33,692 nucleotides of DNA from contig BTQZ01000028.1 in the NCBI GenBank assembly GCA_036986135.1, positions 1 through 33,692 on the forward strand, in the 5' to 3' direction. The notes below the pieces were generated by a model. The model ran no database searches and had not been told where the DNA came from. It worked only from the letters and a program-made list of their open reading frames with translations. Positions 16,381-23,605 of the stretch are shown in pieces. Numbering within the stretch: position 1 is the first letter of the stretch; each line of letters opens with the position of its first letter. The position numbers were made by a program, and so were the translations under genes. The stretch is from JADFRG01 sp036986135 (GTDB lineage: Bacteria > Chloroflexota > Anaerolineae > Anaerolineales > E44-bin32).

Positions 16381-16572
16381 TTACTCGTGGTCGGAATCGT
16401 CCTCGAAAAAGTCCTTGTAGACCTCCAGCCGGCGTTCCTCCTCCGGATCGGGTGGATAAGATTCATCGCCGGGAGTTCCGCCCAATATACGGGGAAGATC
16501 CTCTAGTATTCCCGAGCGATACAGAACGAAGAAAAGAACTGCTAGGCTAATGCCTAGGAACGCAAGTATCAA
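16381..16572 (-). CDS. Small single-helix membrane protein with acidic tail and RLEVYKDF motif
   Basis: A 63-residue protein of unknown function. I start it at TTG 16572 because GGAGG lies four bases upstream and a perfect TATAAT (16597-16592) would start transcription about 13 bases before it; an upstream in-frame ATG at 16638 lies before that promoter. It has one membrane helix (about 2-19, ILAFLGISLAVLFFVLY), a Gly/Pro linker, and an acidic C-terminus ending in RRLEVYKDFFEDDSDHE. The motif RLEV-aromatic-KDF is shared with the C-terminus of the DUF151 nuclease at 11327-11848. It has its own terminator. Confidence 0.75.
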   Translation of the reverse strand: MILAFLGISLAVLFFVLYRSGILEDLPRILGGTPGDESYPPDPEEERRLEVYKDFFEDDSDHE

Positions 16573-16591
16573 GTTTCCTCCAGGCCCACAT

Positions 16592-16597
16592 ATTATA
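16592..16597 (-). promoter_or_regulatory. Consensus -10 (TATAAT) of the 63-residue membrane protein
   Basis: Perfect TATAAT on the minus strand, 19 bases before the TTG start and 10 before GGAGG. No good -35 is visible. It decides the choice of start for the gene. Confidence 0.55.
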
Positions 16598-16735
16598 TCG
16601 CAGCGGGTCTCGGCAATGGCCAAAAGCCTCGATATCAATTATGAGGCTCCTGGGGGAGAAGAGGAGGGGGGAGTCCTAATCCGTCAGACTGCCCGGCGCC
16701 GGACTTTCTTACGAGGGTTCTCGTCAGCGACCTAA

Positions 16736-16764
16736 TTGAGAGAGTGGGCAATCTCGAGTATGAT
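16736..16764 (+). promoter_or_regulatory. Promoter of the helical protein / nucleotidyltransferase unit
   Basis: TTGAGA (16736-16741), 17 bases, TATGAT (16759-16764). Expected start near 16771, giving a leader of about 31 bases with GAGG before the ATG at 16802. Confidence 0.65.
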
Positions 16765-16801
16765 CGATTTTACGGACTAGGGGGACTTTGCCCGAGGCAA
16801 G

Positions 16802-17143
16802 ATGATTACATTTGATCAAATGCTGGACTCCGTCGAGCGGATACTCGAGCACCTGAAATCGGTTGCGGAACTCGATAGCATGATCGAGCACGTGAAGGAC
16901 AACCTCGACGACTTCTCCGATATGCTCGAATACGCGCATCAGAGGGAGTTCAAGAGCACGGACGAGGCGCTCGAATACATCGATAAGATCTTGCTGCCTC
17001 GCCTGCAAGGGATTATCGATGCGCTGGAGTCGGGCACAACGGATCCAATGCGGCGCCTGACGGCAGCTACAGAGCACACACAGCGATTGCTGGCCAATCT
17101 GGAGCTGGTTACCGGCGAATCTGCAGACAACTTCACGCCATAG
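16802..17143 (+). CDS. Helical protein of unknown function
   Basis: A 113-residue protein that I do not recognise. It appears almost entirely alpha-helical, with hydrophobic residues spaced as in coiled coils (MLDSVERILEHLKSV, LLPRLQGIIDALES), many acidic residues, and no signal peptide or membrane segment, so it is probably cytosolic. The ATG has GAGG four bases upstream and a good promoter. The nucleotidyltransferase gene starts 25 bases after its stop with a strong ribosome site, so the two are probably cotranscribed and may work together. No motif allows a functional call. Confidence 0.7.
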   Translation: MITFDQMLDSVERILEHLKSVAELDSMIEHVKDNLDDFSDMLEYAHQREFKSTDEALEYIDKILLPRLQGIIDALESGTTDPMRRLTAATEHTQRLLANLELVTGESADNFTP

Positions 17144-17168
17144 CCTACGGACCAACCAAGGAGCCAAC

Positions 17169-17903
17169 TTGAACTACACGCTGATAGTCGCCGCCGCTGG
17201 TGAGGGTCTGAGACTTCGTGAGGTGTCGCAAGAGATCTCGAAGCCTCTGACCCTGATTGCAGGACGACCGATCGTTGGCTGGGCGCTAGCCACGTTCGAG
17301 GATACTCCGCCTGAGCGAGCAGCGGTGGTTGCGACTTCCGAGTCCCTGCCCGCAGCTCAGGAACTGGCGGCGCTGGAGCTTCCGGATACCGACATTGTAG
17401 GAGTGGTCCAACCCGCCCCGCTGGGAACGCTGGATGCGCTTCGAAGCGGACTGTCGGCCATGGCATCCGAGGCTTCGGGCTCCACCGTCGCCTTCCTGCA
17501 CGGCGACAACATTCCCCCCAGAGGCTTGATCGATCTTGGTGCCGCGGCCCTGGATGAGCGGGGGGCCACATTCTTCTCCCGGCGAACGCGCAATCCCGGC
17601 ACCAGTGCGAAGGTGGTGCGAGAGAGCGGCGGCCGGCCTGTGGCGCTCACCGATGCCGCGCCATGGGCCGCCGAATCTGAGGTTGAGATCATCGGAGGCC
17701 TATTCCTTTACGGGCCGTGGATCTGGGAGCGATTTGGTGGAGACCAGCCCGCACGTGAAGGCGAAACAGAGATCAACTCCCTTAATGACGAACTGCTGCG
17801 TGCCGGGCTAGCCAATGTTGTATCCGTCGAAGGGACCTGGCTGCACATCAACACGCCCTCTGACTTCGATGAGGCGGAATCGGTTCTCCTGGCTGCTCGA
17901 TAG
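17169..17903 (+). CDS. Sugar-phosphate nucleotidyltransferase
   Basis: A 244-residue GT-A-like nucleotidyltransferase, the family that joins NTP and a sugar 1-phosphate. The N-terminus reads IVAAAGEGLRLRE...KPL, matching the GxGxRL...KPL substrate loop; GTLDAL (82-87) follows the usual nucleotide-contact strand, and HGDN (about 113-116) replaces the common GDN/GDG metal site. Length equals the short RfbA/GlmU-N-type catalytic domain without a C-terminal beta-helix. The substrate cannot be told. The start is TTG 17169, supported by AAGGAG five bases upstream. It follows the helical-protein gene in one unit. Confidence 0.85.
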   Translation: MNYTLIVAAAGEGLRLREVSQEISKPLTLIAGRPIVGWALATFEDTPPERAAVVATSESLPAAQELAALELPDTDIVGVVQPAPLGTLDALRSGLSAMASEASGSTVAFLHGDNIPPRGLIDLGAAALDERGATFFSRRTRNPGTSAKVVRESGGRPVALTDAAPWAAESEVEIIGGLFLYGPWIWERFGGDQPAREGETEINSLNDELLRAGLANVVSVEGTWLHINTPSDFDEAESVLLAAR

Positions 17904-18491
17904 ATCCCTCCAGGCTTCTTAATTGGCATGCTCGTCGCAGGCCCAAGGCCGATCATGAATGGTCCCTTTTTGACGACGAGTGGGGCATTTTCGTCATGAG
18001 CGGTGCAGTGTCCGTCTGGGGCAATGCGAAGCGTAGGGTCTTCCACCTAGGATTCTCCAAGCACGAATGGGTCGCGATATATGGACCCCGCGTTCGCCAC
18101 AACATGACCGGACCCATGAGCGCCAAAGTGCACCGATTTCTCAAGACCAATTGTCATCCAGCTTCCTGTGTGTATACGGAGCGTAGGGTAGCATCGGTTA
18201 ATCCGGCTTGACGCTCATGGGTTCTAGACGAGGCATGGAACCTCCGGTGCGGGCCTTGAAGCCATGGGCTCCGATCTACACGTGCGCCGGTGATAATCCA
18301 ATTCGCGATCCTACTTTCCAAAGGAGGTGACACCAAGACGCAGGCGGACATGAATTGCGCCAAGAAATATTGGAAGGCGCTCGTTGACCGGGAATCCTCG
18401 AGTAAAGGATATTGGCCGCTGTGAGGGAGGGCCAATTACCCGACAGATAACGAGGCCGACGCGGCAAGTGAATAGATGAAAGGGAGTAAAA
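17904..18491 (+). other. Gene-poor stretch with a comM 5' scrap
   Basis: No convincing gene in 588 bases. Contents: a decayed copy of the comM promoter and start (18082-18135, listed separately); an isolated AAAGGAGGTGACA at 18321-18333, a perfect anti-Shine-Dalgarno complement with no start codon at a usable distance; and the ribosome site (AAAGGGAG) for the gene at 18492. Other open frames are short and lack ribosome sites. Confidence 0.5.
18082..18135 (+). pseudogene. Decayed comM promoter and first codons
   Basis: TGGACC, 17 bases, then TGACCGGACCCATG and codons for MSAKVH match the start of the comM copies (TTGACC-N17-TAGACTGGACCCATG, MLAKVH), with one base lost in the -10 region. Fifteen of sixteen spacer bases equal those of the 19080 copy, so it descends from that lineage. 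Similarity ends after about six codons. Confidence 0.55.
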
Positions 18492-18935
18492 ATGGACGCA
18501 GCAGAAGCTACAAAAAAACTGTTTGGGTTGATCGAGTCGCGCGAGACGGGAGCAGCAGCCGAGTACCTTTCCGACGACTTTACCTTCGCCGGACCAGTAC
18601 CTGACCCTATCGACGCCGCAGCGTGGCTGGGCCTGCACGACCGCATGAATGCCGCTTTCCCAGACTTTTCGTTCAACCTGAGCGATGTGCAACAGGCGGG
18701 CAATACGGCCCAAGGCACGTTACAGCTCAGCGGGACTCACAAATCCGATCTCGATCTCTCCGCCATGGATTTGCCCAATGTGCCCGCCACGGGTAAGTCG
18801 TTCCAATTGCCACCCGAAGAGGTAAGTGTCACCGTCGAAGGCGAGAAGATTACATCCGTGCGAGCCGCCAAGGTGGAGGGTGGCGGCGTGAAGGGAATAC
18901 TGAGCCAGTTGGGAGTCGAAGCGCCGCCCCAATAA
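18492..18935 (+). CDS. SnoaL-like / NTF2-fold protein
   Basis: A 147-residue protein of the NTF2-like cone fold (SnoaL-like cyclase, ketosteroid-isomerase superfamily). Typical features: an opening helix pair (ATKKLFGLIESRE), YLSDDFTFAGP at 25-35, the RMNAAFPDFSFNL segment (51-63), a long twisted sheet, and a C-terminal strand containing KITSVRAAKVEGGG. Members range from cyclases and isomerases to proteins with no known activity, and I cannot pick among them. The ATG has GGGAG seven bases upstream. A stem with a short T run follows (18964-18998). It stands as an intact gene inside a stretch of decayed ones. Confidence 0.75.
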   Translation: MDAAEATKKLFGLIESRETGAAAEYLSDDFTFAGPVPDPIDAAAWLGLHDRMNAAFPDFSFNLSDVQQAGNTAQGTLQLSGTHKSDLDLSAMDLPNVPATGKSFQLPPEEVSVTVEGEKITSVRAAKVEGGGVKGILSQLGVEAPPQ

Positions 18936-18963
18936 GCGACGTCGACCGCCAACCGCGAATGAG

Positions 18964-18998
18964 GCCCCGCAGGATCCGACAGGTCAATGCGGGGCTTC
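18964..18998 (+). terminator. Probable terminator after the SnoaL-like gene
   Basis: GCCCCGCA (18964-18971) pairs with TGCGGGGC (18988-18995) across a 16-base loop, followed by TTCT. The large loop and short T run make it a moderate case. Confidence 0.45.
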
Positions 18999-19044
18999 TG
19001 GCTGGACCGGTCGCAACACTGCTCCTCGATTTCATTGCTCCTTG

Positions 19045-19079
19045 TTGACCTCGCGTTCGCCATAACATAGACTGGACCC
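19045..19079 (+). promoter_or_regulatory. comM-type leaderless promoter in front of a comM fragment
   Basis: TTGACC (19045-19050), 17 bases, TAGACT (19068-19073), six bases, then ATG 19080. The same arrangement precedes the full comM and the mini-comM. Confidence 0.6.
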
Positions 19080-19258
19080 ATGCTCGCCAAAGTGCACGCC
19101 GCGGCGGTGGTGGGGCTGGAGGGCTCACCGCGCCATGTGCGCGGGATGCTGCCCATGGCAGCATTAGCTCGCAAGCAGGAGATCAAGGGCCAGGAGCATG
19201 CCAAGCGCACGCTCGAGGTGGCGGCCATAACGTATTCATGTCGTGGACGACAACCGGG
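19080..19258 (+). pseudogene. comM fragment with several internal deletions
   Basis: Begins MLAKVHAAAVVGLEG, as in ComM, then jumps to the segment around residue 115 (PRHVRGMLPMAALARK), then to the segment around residue 193 (QEIKGQEHAKRTLEVAA). Similarity ends at ITYSCRG near 19258. The last junction is a loss of ten bases (GCAGGCGGCC) between short direct repeats, as expected from slippage. No Walker motifs remain and the frame runs into unrelated codons up to 19307. It still has the comM-type promoter, but no activity can be expected. Confidence 0.85.
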
Positions 19259-19513
19259 TGCATTCAGGCTGCCGATTGACACTCTAGGTATTAGTGGGAG
19301 TCGTTGACTCACACATTGCCAGCCTGTAATCTATGTATTGCTACATAACCCCACTGTTGCGGTGGGGCCTCAATCCAGCCATCTATTGCAGCTCGCCCGA
19401 CTTCTCGTGCGGTCGGGCCGCTCAGCCTGCAAGCGCCGGTATGTGGACGGACAAGCGCTCCTGGATTTCGCTGGATTTCTGGAGACTTCATCTCGGATGA
19501 GCGCCTCCTACCC

Positions 19514-20207
19514 GTGTCTGAAAGACCCGAGGCCCAGCCCCAGCCCGCGTCTGCAACACGTGCGCCCCAGCCCTTTCCCCTGGAGGAAGAGGGAGAACCC
19601 GGCCCGCCAACAGGGGCGGGTCAGGCACCACCCCTGGAATCTGGCAACGTGGTAACAGTGTATTTCGGCGAGGAGTTCATCCATATCGTATCAGGGGGAT
19701 ACGTTTGTCAACAGGCCGGTGACTGGCAAGACGCGTTGGCGTGCCCTGCAGCCCATTAATGATCCAGACGAAACCCGAGCCCCGGTTCTCGGGCTGATGC
19801 TGACTCTTGACTACGACCTGCCCTCTGTTGGCGGTGTGAGCGATGAGAAGCGGACGAAGACGGGGCCTCCAACCTACGAATGGACCTGCGGGGATATCCT
19901 CGAAGGCCCCCCCACGGGATGGTATTGGGATGCGTTTGTGGAGTCCGCTGTATCGCCAACCGCTTTTGCGCCGGGTATTGATGTATCTCGTTCGATTTCT
20001 CATACGTCGGAGATGGGCACCTGGACCTTCTCCGCCGAGGGCGACTACGTTTGGCGCTGGTTTGCCGGTGAGCCCTCGTATTCCCTAGTTTTCCCCAAGT
20101 CAGACTTTACTGATTGGGTCATCCTGCCTGCCATTACTATCTTGCTTGTACTCGCCACTTCCGGCACAATCATCGTCGTAAGAAAGCGCAGGAGAAAAGC
20201 CAGGTAG
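19514..20207 (+). pseudogene. Membrane-anchored secreted protein, frameshifted and probably 5'-truncated
   Basis: Two frames join into one plausible protein. The first (from about 19514) is a Pro/Glu-rich linker leading to NVVTVYFGEEFIHIVSG. The second (to 20207) continues with DTFVNRPVTGKTRWRALQ and ends in a membrane helix (DWVILPAITILLVLATSG) plus the basic tail VRKRRRKAR, the layout of an exported protein with a C-terminal anchor. The switch falls at a run of five G (19694-19698); one G fewer restores a single frame, so this could also be a sequencing error. No signal peptide or good start is found upstream, which suggests truncation. The extracellular domain is not recognised. Confidence 0.55.
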
Positions 20208-20253
20208 AGGGAGCTCACGCTGCTGCAAATGACCAGCCCAGCAGCGCACGACT

Positions 20254-20460
20254 AGTGGGTTTATCGCCTCGATCGCTCAAATCCTTGTTGACCCCACCTC
20301 CTCGATTCCGATGATTGGAGCGAGTGGCGCAATTGCGGGCATTCGAAGGTGGCTACTTGATCTTGTTCCCGGGAGCGAAGGTGATATGGATTATTCTTCT
20401 GGGACTGTTTGTCAGAATTACGGAATGGCCAGCTTGGATCGTATTGGGCCACCGCCTGAG
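20254..20460 (+). pseudogene. Rhomboid protease internal fragment with frameshift
   Basis: From 20254 the frame reads SGFIASIAQILV, then DPTSSIPMIGASGAIAG, the region around the catalytic GxSG serine of rhomboid intramembrane proteases. At about 20341-20345 the frame shifts by one base and continues GGYLILFPGAKVIWIILLGL, then FVRITEWPAWIVLGH, the next helices of the same family. Both the N-terminal helices and the C-terminal helix with the catalytic His are missing. It is therefore a fragment of roughly 70 codons, without start or stop of its own. Confidence 0.8.
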
Positions 20461-20557
20461 CCGGGAGTTGGCTTTGGTCAGTCGATATTCGGCATAATGA
20501 ATCACAGATAAGAACAGACAAGCTGATTTTGCCATTTCTAATTCAAAAGGGGTCGAT

Positions 20558-20662
20558 ATGGGCGATAAAGGAAAGAAAGACAAAGCAAAACGAGAGGGTC
20601 AAAAGAAGCCCAAGCTAACAAAGAAGGAGAAAAGGAAAAGGAAGAGGGAGAAAAGGAAATAG
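20558..20662 (+). CDS. Lys/Arg-rich 34-residue microprotein (MGDK type)
   Basis: A 34-codon gene from ATG 20558 to TAG 20660-20662. The ATG has AAAAGGGG five bases upstream, a very good ribosome site, and a strong terminator hairpin follows (20710-20743). The product starts MGDKGKKDKAKREGQKKPKL and is mostly Lys, Arg and Glu, with one Pro and no hydrophobic core. Short proteins starting MGDK and rich in Lys are found in many bacteria as uncharacterised genes; nucleic-acid binding is a guess from charge alone. Intact expression signals inside a decayed region suggest it is real. Confidence 0.7.
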   Translation: MGDKGKKDKAKREGQKKPKLTKKEKRKRKREKRK

Positions 20663-20709
20663 CTGCTCGATAGATCATAATAGCTCGCTGAAGCACTCTG
20701 CGAGCGGAG

Positions 20710-20743
20710 CCGGACCCGGCTTCGGCGCCGGGCCGGAGCTTTT
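20710..20743 (+). terminator. Terminator after the microprotein gene
   Basis: A GC-rich stem (CCGG-a-CCCGGC pairing with GCCGGG-CCGG, 20710-20720 and 20727-20736) with loop TTCGGC is followed by AGCTTTT. It lies 48 bases after the microprotein stop. Confidence 0.7.
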
Positions 20744-20788
20744 GCGTTGATGGTCGGGTCAATCATCCTGCAGCATTTTAGCTGAGGA

Positions 20789-20817
20789 TTGAAACCGCCA
20801 ATCAATTCATGTATTAT
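20789..20817 (+). promoter_or_regulatory. Promoter of the small-RNA candidate
   Basis: TTGAAA (20789-20794), 17 bases, TATTAT (20812-20817); expected start near 20824. No open reading frame of useful length follows before the terminator at 20901-20935. Confidence 0.6.
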
Positions 20818-20823
20818 GGAATA

Positions 20824-20935
20824 GTCAATTCATTAGCAGGCTGATCGTGAGGGTAGGCCGCGGCGTCGGGGGAAGCCACGTACCCTCATCGAAGCATGTA
20901 AGCCCGACTAAACGAGGTCGGGCTATTGTTGTTCT
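20824..20935 (+). ncRNA. Candidate structured small RNA or riboswitch leader
   Basis: About 110 bases bounded by a good promoter and an intrinsic terminator, with no ORF. The core is a hairpin: TGAGGGTA (20848-20855) pairs perfectly with TACCCTCA (20881-20888), then GGC (20856-20858) with GCC (20875-20877), enclosing a G-rich 16-base loop and leaving a three-base bulge. The terminator hairpin follows. I do not recognise it as a known riboswitch or sRNA class. It is either a free-standing small RNA or a leader with attenuator for the membrane-protein gene that starts 150 bases further on. Confidence 0.5.
20901..20935 (+). terminator. Intrinsic terminator of the small-RNA candidate
   Basis: AGCCCGAC (20901-20908) pairs with GTCGGGCT (20917-20924) around an eight-base loop, followed by ATTGTTGTTCT. 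A similar GCCCGAC/GTCGGGC inverted repeat occurs at 19395-19418 without a T run. Confidence 0.65.
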
Positions 20936-21086
20936 GGAAGGAAATACCAACGCTGACTACCGCGGTTAAGGAGGTGACAAGTTCCGAACAACTCGCGAAA
21001 TTGAAGATCATGCGGAACTGTTTCCGCAGAATCACGGGTTGGCCCGCCTGCCGATCTAGTTAGGCTACATCAAACGGAGGAGAGAT

Positions 21087-21488
21087 ATGAAGCTCAAGAC
21101 ATTGATGATCATCAATGCAGTAGTTGCGGCAGTATTTGGTGTTGCGTTTGTACTTGTTCCTGGCCAAGTAATCTCACTATATGGTGTTGACGCGAGCGCG
21201 GCATTGAAATATGAGGGACAGTTGCTGGGCGCCGCCTTTATCGGGTTTGCTGTTTTGACATTGTCGGCCAGAAATGCCAACGACTCAGCAGCCCGGAGGG
21301 CGATCGTTTTGGCTCTCTTCACAGGCAACGCGGTCGGCTTCGCTGTCGCTCTCGTCGGTCAGCTTAATGATGTGGTTGGTGCGCTGGGTTGGTCGACGGT
21401 TGCCATATACCTACTTCTTGCGCTCGGCTTTGGATATTTCCAGTTCGCAAAGCCGGCACCTGAGGAAGCACCATCGTTTAGCCAATAG
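21087..21488 (+). CDS. Four-helix membrane protein of unknown function
   Basis: A 133-residue protein with four hydrophobic segments (about 5-30, 43-62, 71-93, 97-118) and a short Pro/Glu-rich tail. The N-terminus MKLKTLMIINAVVAAVFGVAF, followed by VLVPGQVISLYGVD, resembles a widespread family of small uncharacterised four-helix proteins; I cannot name a function. The ATG has GGAGGAGAGAT upstream, a very strong site. The small-RNA candidate and its terminator lie 150 bases upstream, so expression could depend on readthrough, or the gene has another promoter that I did not find. comM follows after 79 bases. Confidence 0.8.
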   Translation: MKLKTLMIINAVVAAVFGVAFVLVPGQVISLYGVDASAALKYEGQLLGAAFIGFAVLTLSARNANDSAARRAIVLALFTGNAVGFAVALVGQLNDVVGALGWSTVAIYLLLALGFGYFQFAKPAPEEAPSFSQ

Positions 21489-21532
21489 AAGCAAATCACC
21501 ATTTAAGTTGGTTCGTAGGGTTTACTTCTGCG

Positions 21533-21567
21533 TTGACCCTCTAGGCCGCATAACTTAGACTGGACCC
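21533..21567 (+). promoter_or_regulatory. Leaderless promoter of full-length comM
   Basis: TTGACC (21533-21538), 17 bases, TAGACT (21556-21561), six bases, ATG 21568. Transcription would begin at or next to the A of the ATG, and no ribosome site is present. Identical hexamers and spacings precede the copies at 19080 and 29097. Confidence 0.7.
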
Positions 21568-23085
21568 ATGCTCGCCAAAGTGCACACCGCGGCGGTGGTG
21601 GGGCTTGAGGGCGAGGTGGTCGAAGTCGAAGTCGATACCTCGCGCGGACTGCCTTCCTTTGCCATTGTTGGACTCCCCGATAAAGCGGTTCAGGAAAGCC
21701 GTGAGCGGGTGCAGGCGGCGGTCAAGAACGCAGGGCTCACTTTCCCGCGCCAGCGCGTCACCGTCAACCTGGCGCCGGCCGACCTGCGCAAAGAAGGGCC
21801 CGCCTACGATCTCCCCATCGCACTCGGGACGCTGGCCGCCTCGGAGCAGATCCAACAGGACTGGCTGGACGGCTGCATGGCGGTCGGCGAGCTTTCGTTA
21901 GACGGATCGCTGCGACACGTGCGCGGGATGCTGCCCATGGCGGCGCTGGCGCGCAAGAAGGATTTCTCTCGTATGTATGTGCCGGCCATGGACGCGGCAG
22001 AGGCAAGCCTGATTCCGGAGGTCGAAGCGATCCCCGTCGAATCCCTAACACAGCTTGTGAACCACCTCTCGGGCGTGGCGCCGATCGATCCTTTCCCCAG
22101 AAGCAAAATAGAAGCCCCGCGTGTGCCCATCGATAGCGGACTGCAGGAGATCAAGGGCCAGGAGCACGCCAAGCGCGCGCTCGAGGTGGCGGCCGCAGGC
22201 GGCCATAACGTGCTTATGGTCGGTCCGCCCGGATCGGGCAAGACGCTCCTGGCGCGCGCAATGCCGGGGATCTTGCCTGCGATGTCGACCGATGAAGCGT
22301 TGGACGTCTCACGCATCTATTCCGTCGCCGACCTGCTGCCCTCCGATACGCCGCTGGTTCGCACGCGGCCCTTTCGCTCTCCACACCACACGATCTCCAA
22401 TGCGGGTCTGGTAGGAGGCGGACATTGGCCTCGGCCGGGTGAGATCTCGCTTGCTCATCGGGGGGTCTTGTTTCTGGACGAGCTGCCGGAGTTCGGCATG
22501 CGGGTGCTGGAAGTGCTGCGTCAACCCATGGAGGACCGACAGGTCACCATAAGCCGCGCGCGTGGCTCGTATTCGTTCCCCGCCAATTTTATGCTTGTGG
22601 GGGCGATGAACCCCTGCCCGTGTGGGTACTTTGGAGATCCGATAAAGGAATGCACGTGCAGTCCTGCGATGGTGACTCGTTATCAGAAACGGATATCCGG
22701 CCCGCTTCTCGATCGGGTCGATATACACATCGAGGTCCCAAGAGTGGAGTACGAGAAGCTGACAGATGATCGCGCGGGCGAACCCGCGGAAGCAGTCCGA
22801 GAACGGGTGGAGCACGCTCGAACTCGCCAGCGGCAGCGTTTCGAAGGTACCGACCTTAATTCAAACGCCGACATGGGGCCGGGGGAAGTGCGCAGGTACT
22901 GTGCACTCGACGATCCGAGCGGGGCGCTGGTCCGCCAGGCGATGACCCAGCTTCAGCTCACCGCGCGGGCCTTCCATCGCGTACTGAAGCTGGCTCGCAC
23001 GATCTCCGACCTGGCCGGCGCGCCGGACATCGGGCCAAGGCATGTTGCAGAGGCGCTGCAATATCGCCCCCGGCTGTGGGGCTGA
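21568..23085 (+). CDS. comM: ComM / YifB-type Mg-chelatase-like AAA+ ATPase
   Basis: A 505-residue protein, normal length for ComM/YifB. In naturally competent bacteria ComM is a hexameric helicase that helps integrate incoming DNA by branch migration. The Lon-like N-terminal domain (about 1-170) is followed by AAA+ motifs: Walker A GPPGSGKT (219-226), Walker B VLFLDE (300-305), and the Mg-chelatase features RPFRSPHHTIS and GGGHWPRPGEISLAHRGVL (the latter quoted in part). A cysteine cluster (350, 352, 362, 364) and a C-terminal lid ending YRPRLWG complete it. It is the intact parent of the fragments at 18082, 19080 and 29097. The start has no ribosome site and is probably leaderless. Confidence 0.95.
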   Translation: MLAKVHTAAVVGLEGEVVEVEVDTSRGLPSFAIVGLPDKAVQESRERVQAAVKNAGLTFPRQRVTVNLAPADLRKEGPAYDLPIALGTLAASEQIQQDWLDGCMAVGELSLDGSLRHVRGMLPMAALARKKDFSRMYVPAMDAAEASLIPEVEAIPVESLTQLVNHLSGVAPIDPFPRSKIEAPRVPIDSGLQEIKGQEHAKRALEVAAAGGHNVLMVGPPGSGKTLLARAMPGILPAMSTDEALDVSRIYSVADLLPSDTPLVRTRPFRSPHHTISNAGLVGGGHWPRPGEISLAHRGVLFLDELPEFGMRVLEVLRQPMEDRQVTISRARGSYSFPANFMLVGAMNPCPCGYFGDPIKECTCSPAMVTRYQKRISGPLLDRVDIHIEVPRVEYEKLTDDRAGEPAEAVRERVEHARTRQRQRFEGTDLNSNADMGPGEVRRYCALDDPSGALVRQAMTQLQLTARAFHRVLKLARTISDLAGAPDIGPRHVAEALQYRPRLWG

Positions 23086-23142
23086 ACACGGAGCGCCAGC
23101 GGTGATATGCCGCGGCCCGGGCTCTCGGGTCTGAGGCCGAAA

Positions 23143-23605
23143 GCCCGCCGCATCGATGACGTTGCCCATCACGCGCGTGCCTGTGAAATCGCCGTCATAG
23201 GGACCGTAGTCCCCCATGGCAATACCGTAGAACATGATCCTGTTTTCGGCCCGGATGGTGTTGTTGGCGACGAGCGACCCGGGCGCCTGGAAGATGACGA
23301 TCCCGCCGTCCGTGACATCGACGATGGTGTTGTTCTCCACGATGCTATCCCGGCAGCCCAAGGATATCCCGTCTGCCATGGCGTATTCTGCCCGCCCGCC
23401 AGGTCCAAGCTCGTTGTTTCTCACGATCGAGCCCGAACATACTAGAGCATCGCCATGGGCAACGACCAGGACAGACCATCCCCGCGGTTCGTAAGCCTTG
23501 ACCCATTCCACCAGGGTGCCTGTGCCGTTGCCTCCCCACTCGATCAGGCCCCCAGGCTGATCCGCAGGCGCCCGAGTTACGATTCCTGGCTGACCAGGTA
23601 TTTTC
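23143..23605 (-). pseudogene. Beta-helix protein fragment, duplicate of the 26938-28581 gene
   Basis: Minus-strand codons read GGLIEWGGNGTGTLVEWVK, then DGISLGCRDSIVENNTIVD, then ANNTIRAENRIMFYGIAM and end at NVIDAAG (about 23145), matching the middle of the beta-helix lipoprotein at 26938-28581 nearly segment by segment. There is no start: the frame meets a TGA just upstream of 23605. At 23143 similarity stops and the frame runs into antisense of comM. It is an internal fragment of about 150 codons left by duplication and truncation. The remaining 60 bases to the comM stop contain nothing I recognise. Confidence 0.8.

Noticed and set aside
19395..19418. GCCCGAC/GTCGGGC inverted repeat similar to the 20901 terminator
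   Set aside because: No T run on either strand and only seven stem bases shared; not enough for a terminator or repeat family.
22861..23511. 216-codon minus-strand frame read as one gene
   Set aside because: Only its first 120 codons match the beta-helix family; the rest is antisense of the comM 3' end. Annotated as a pseudogene fragment instead.
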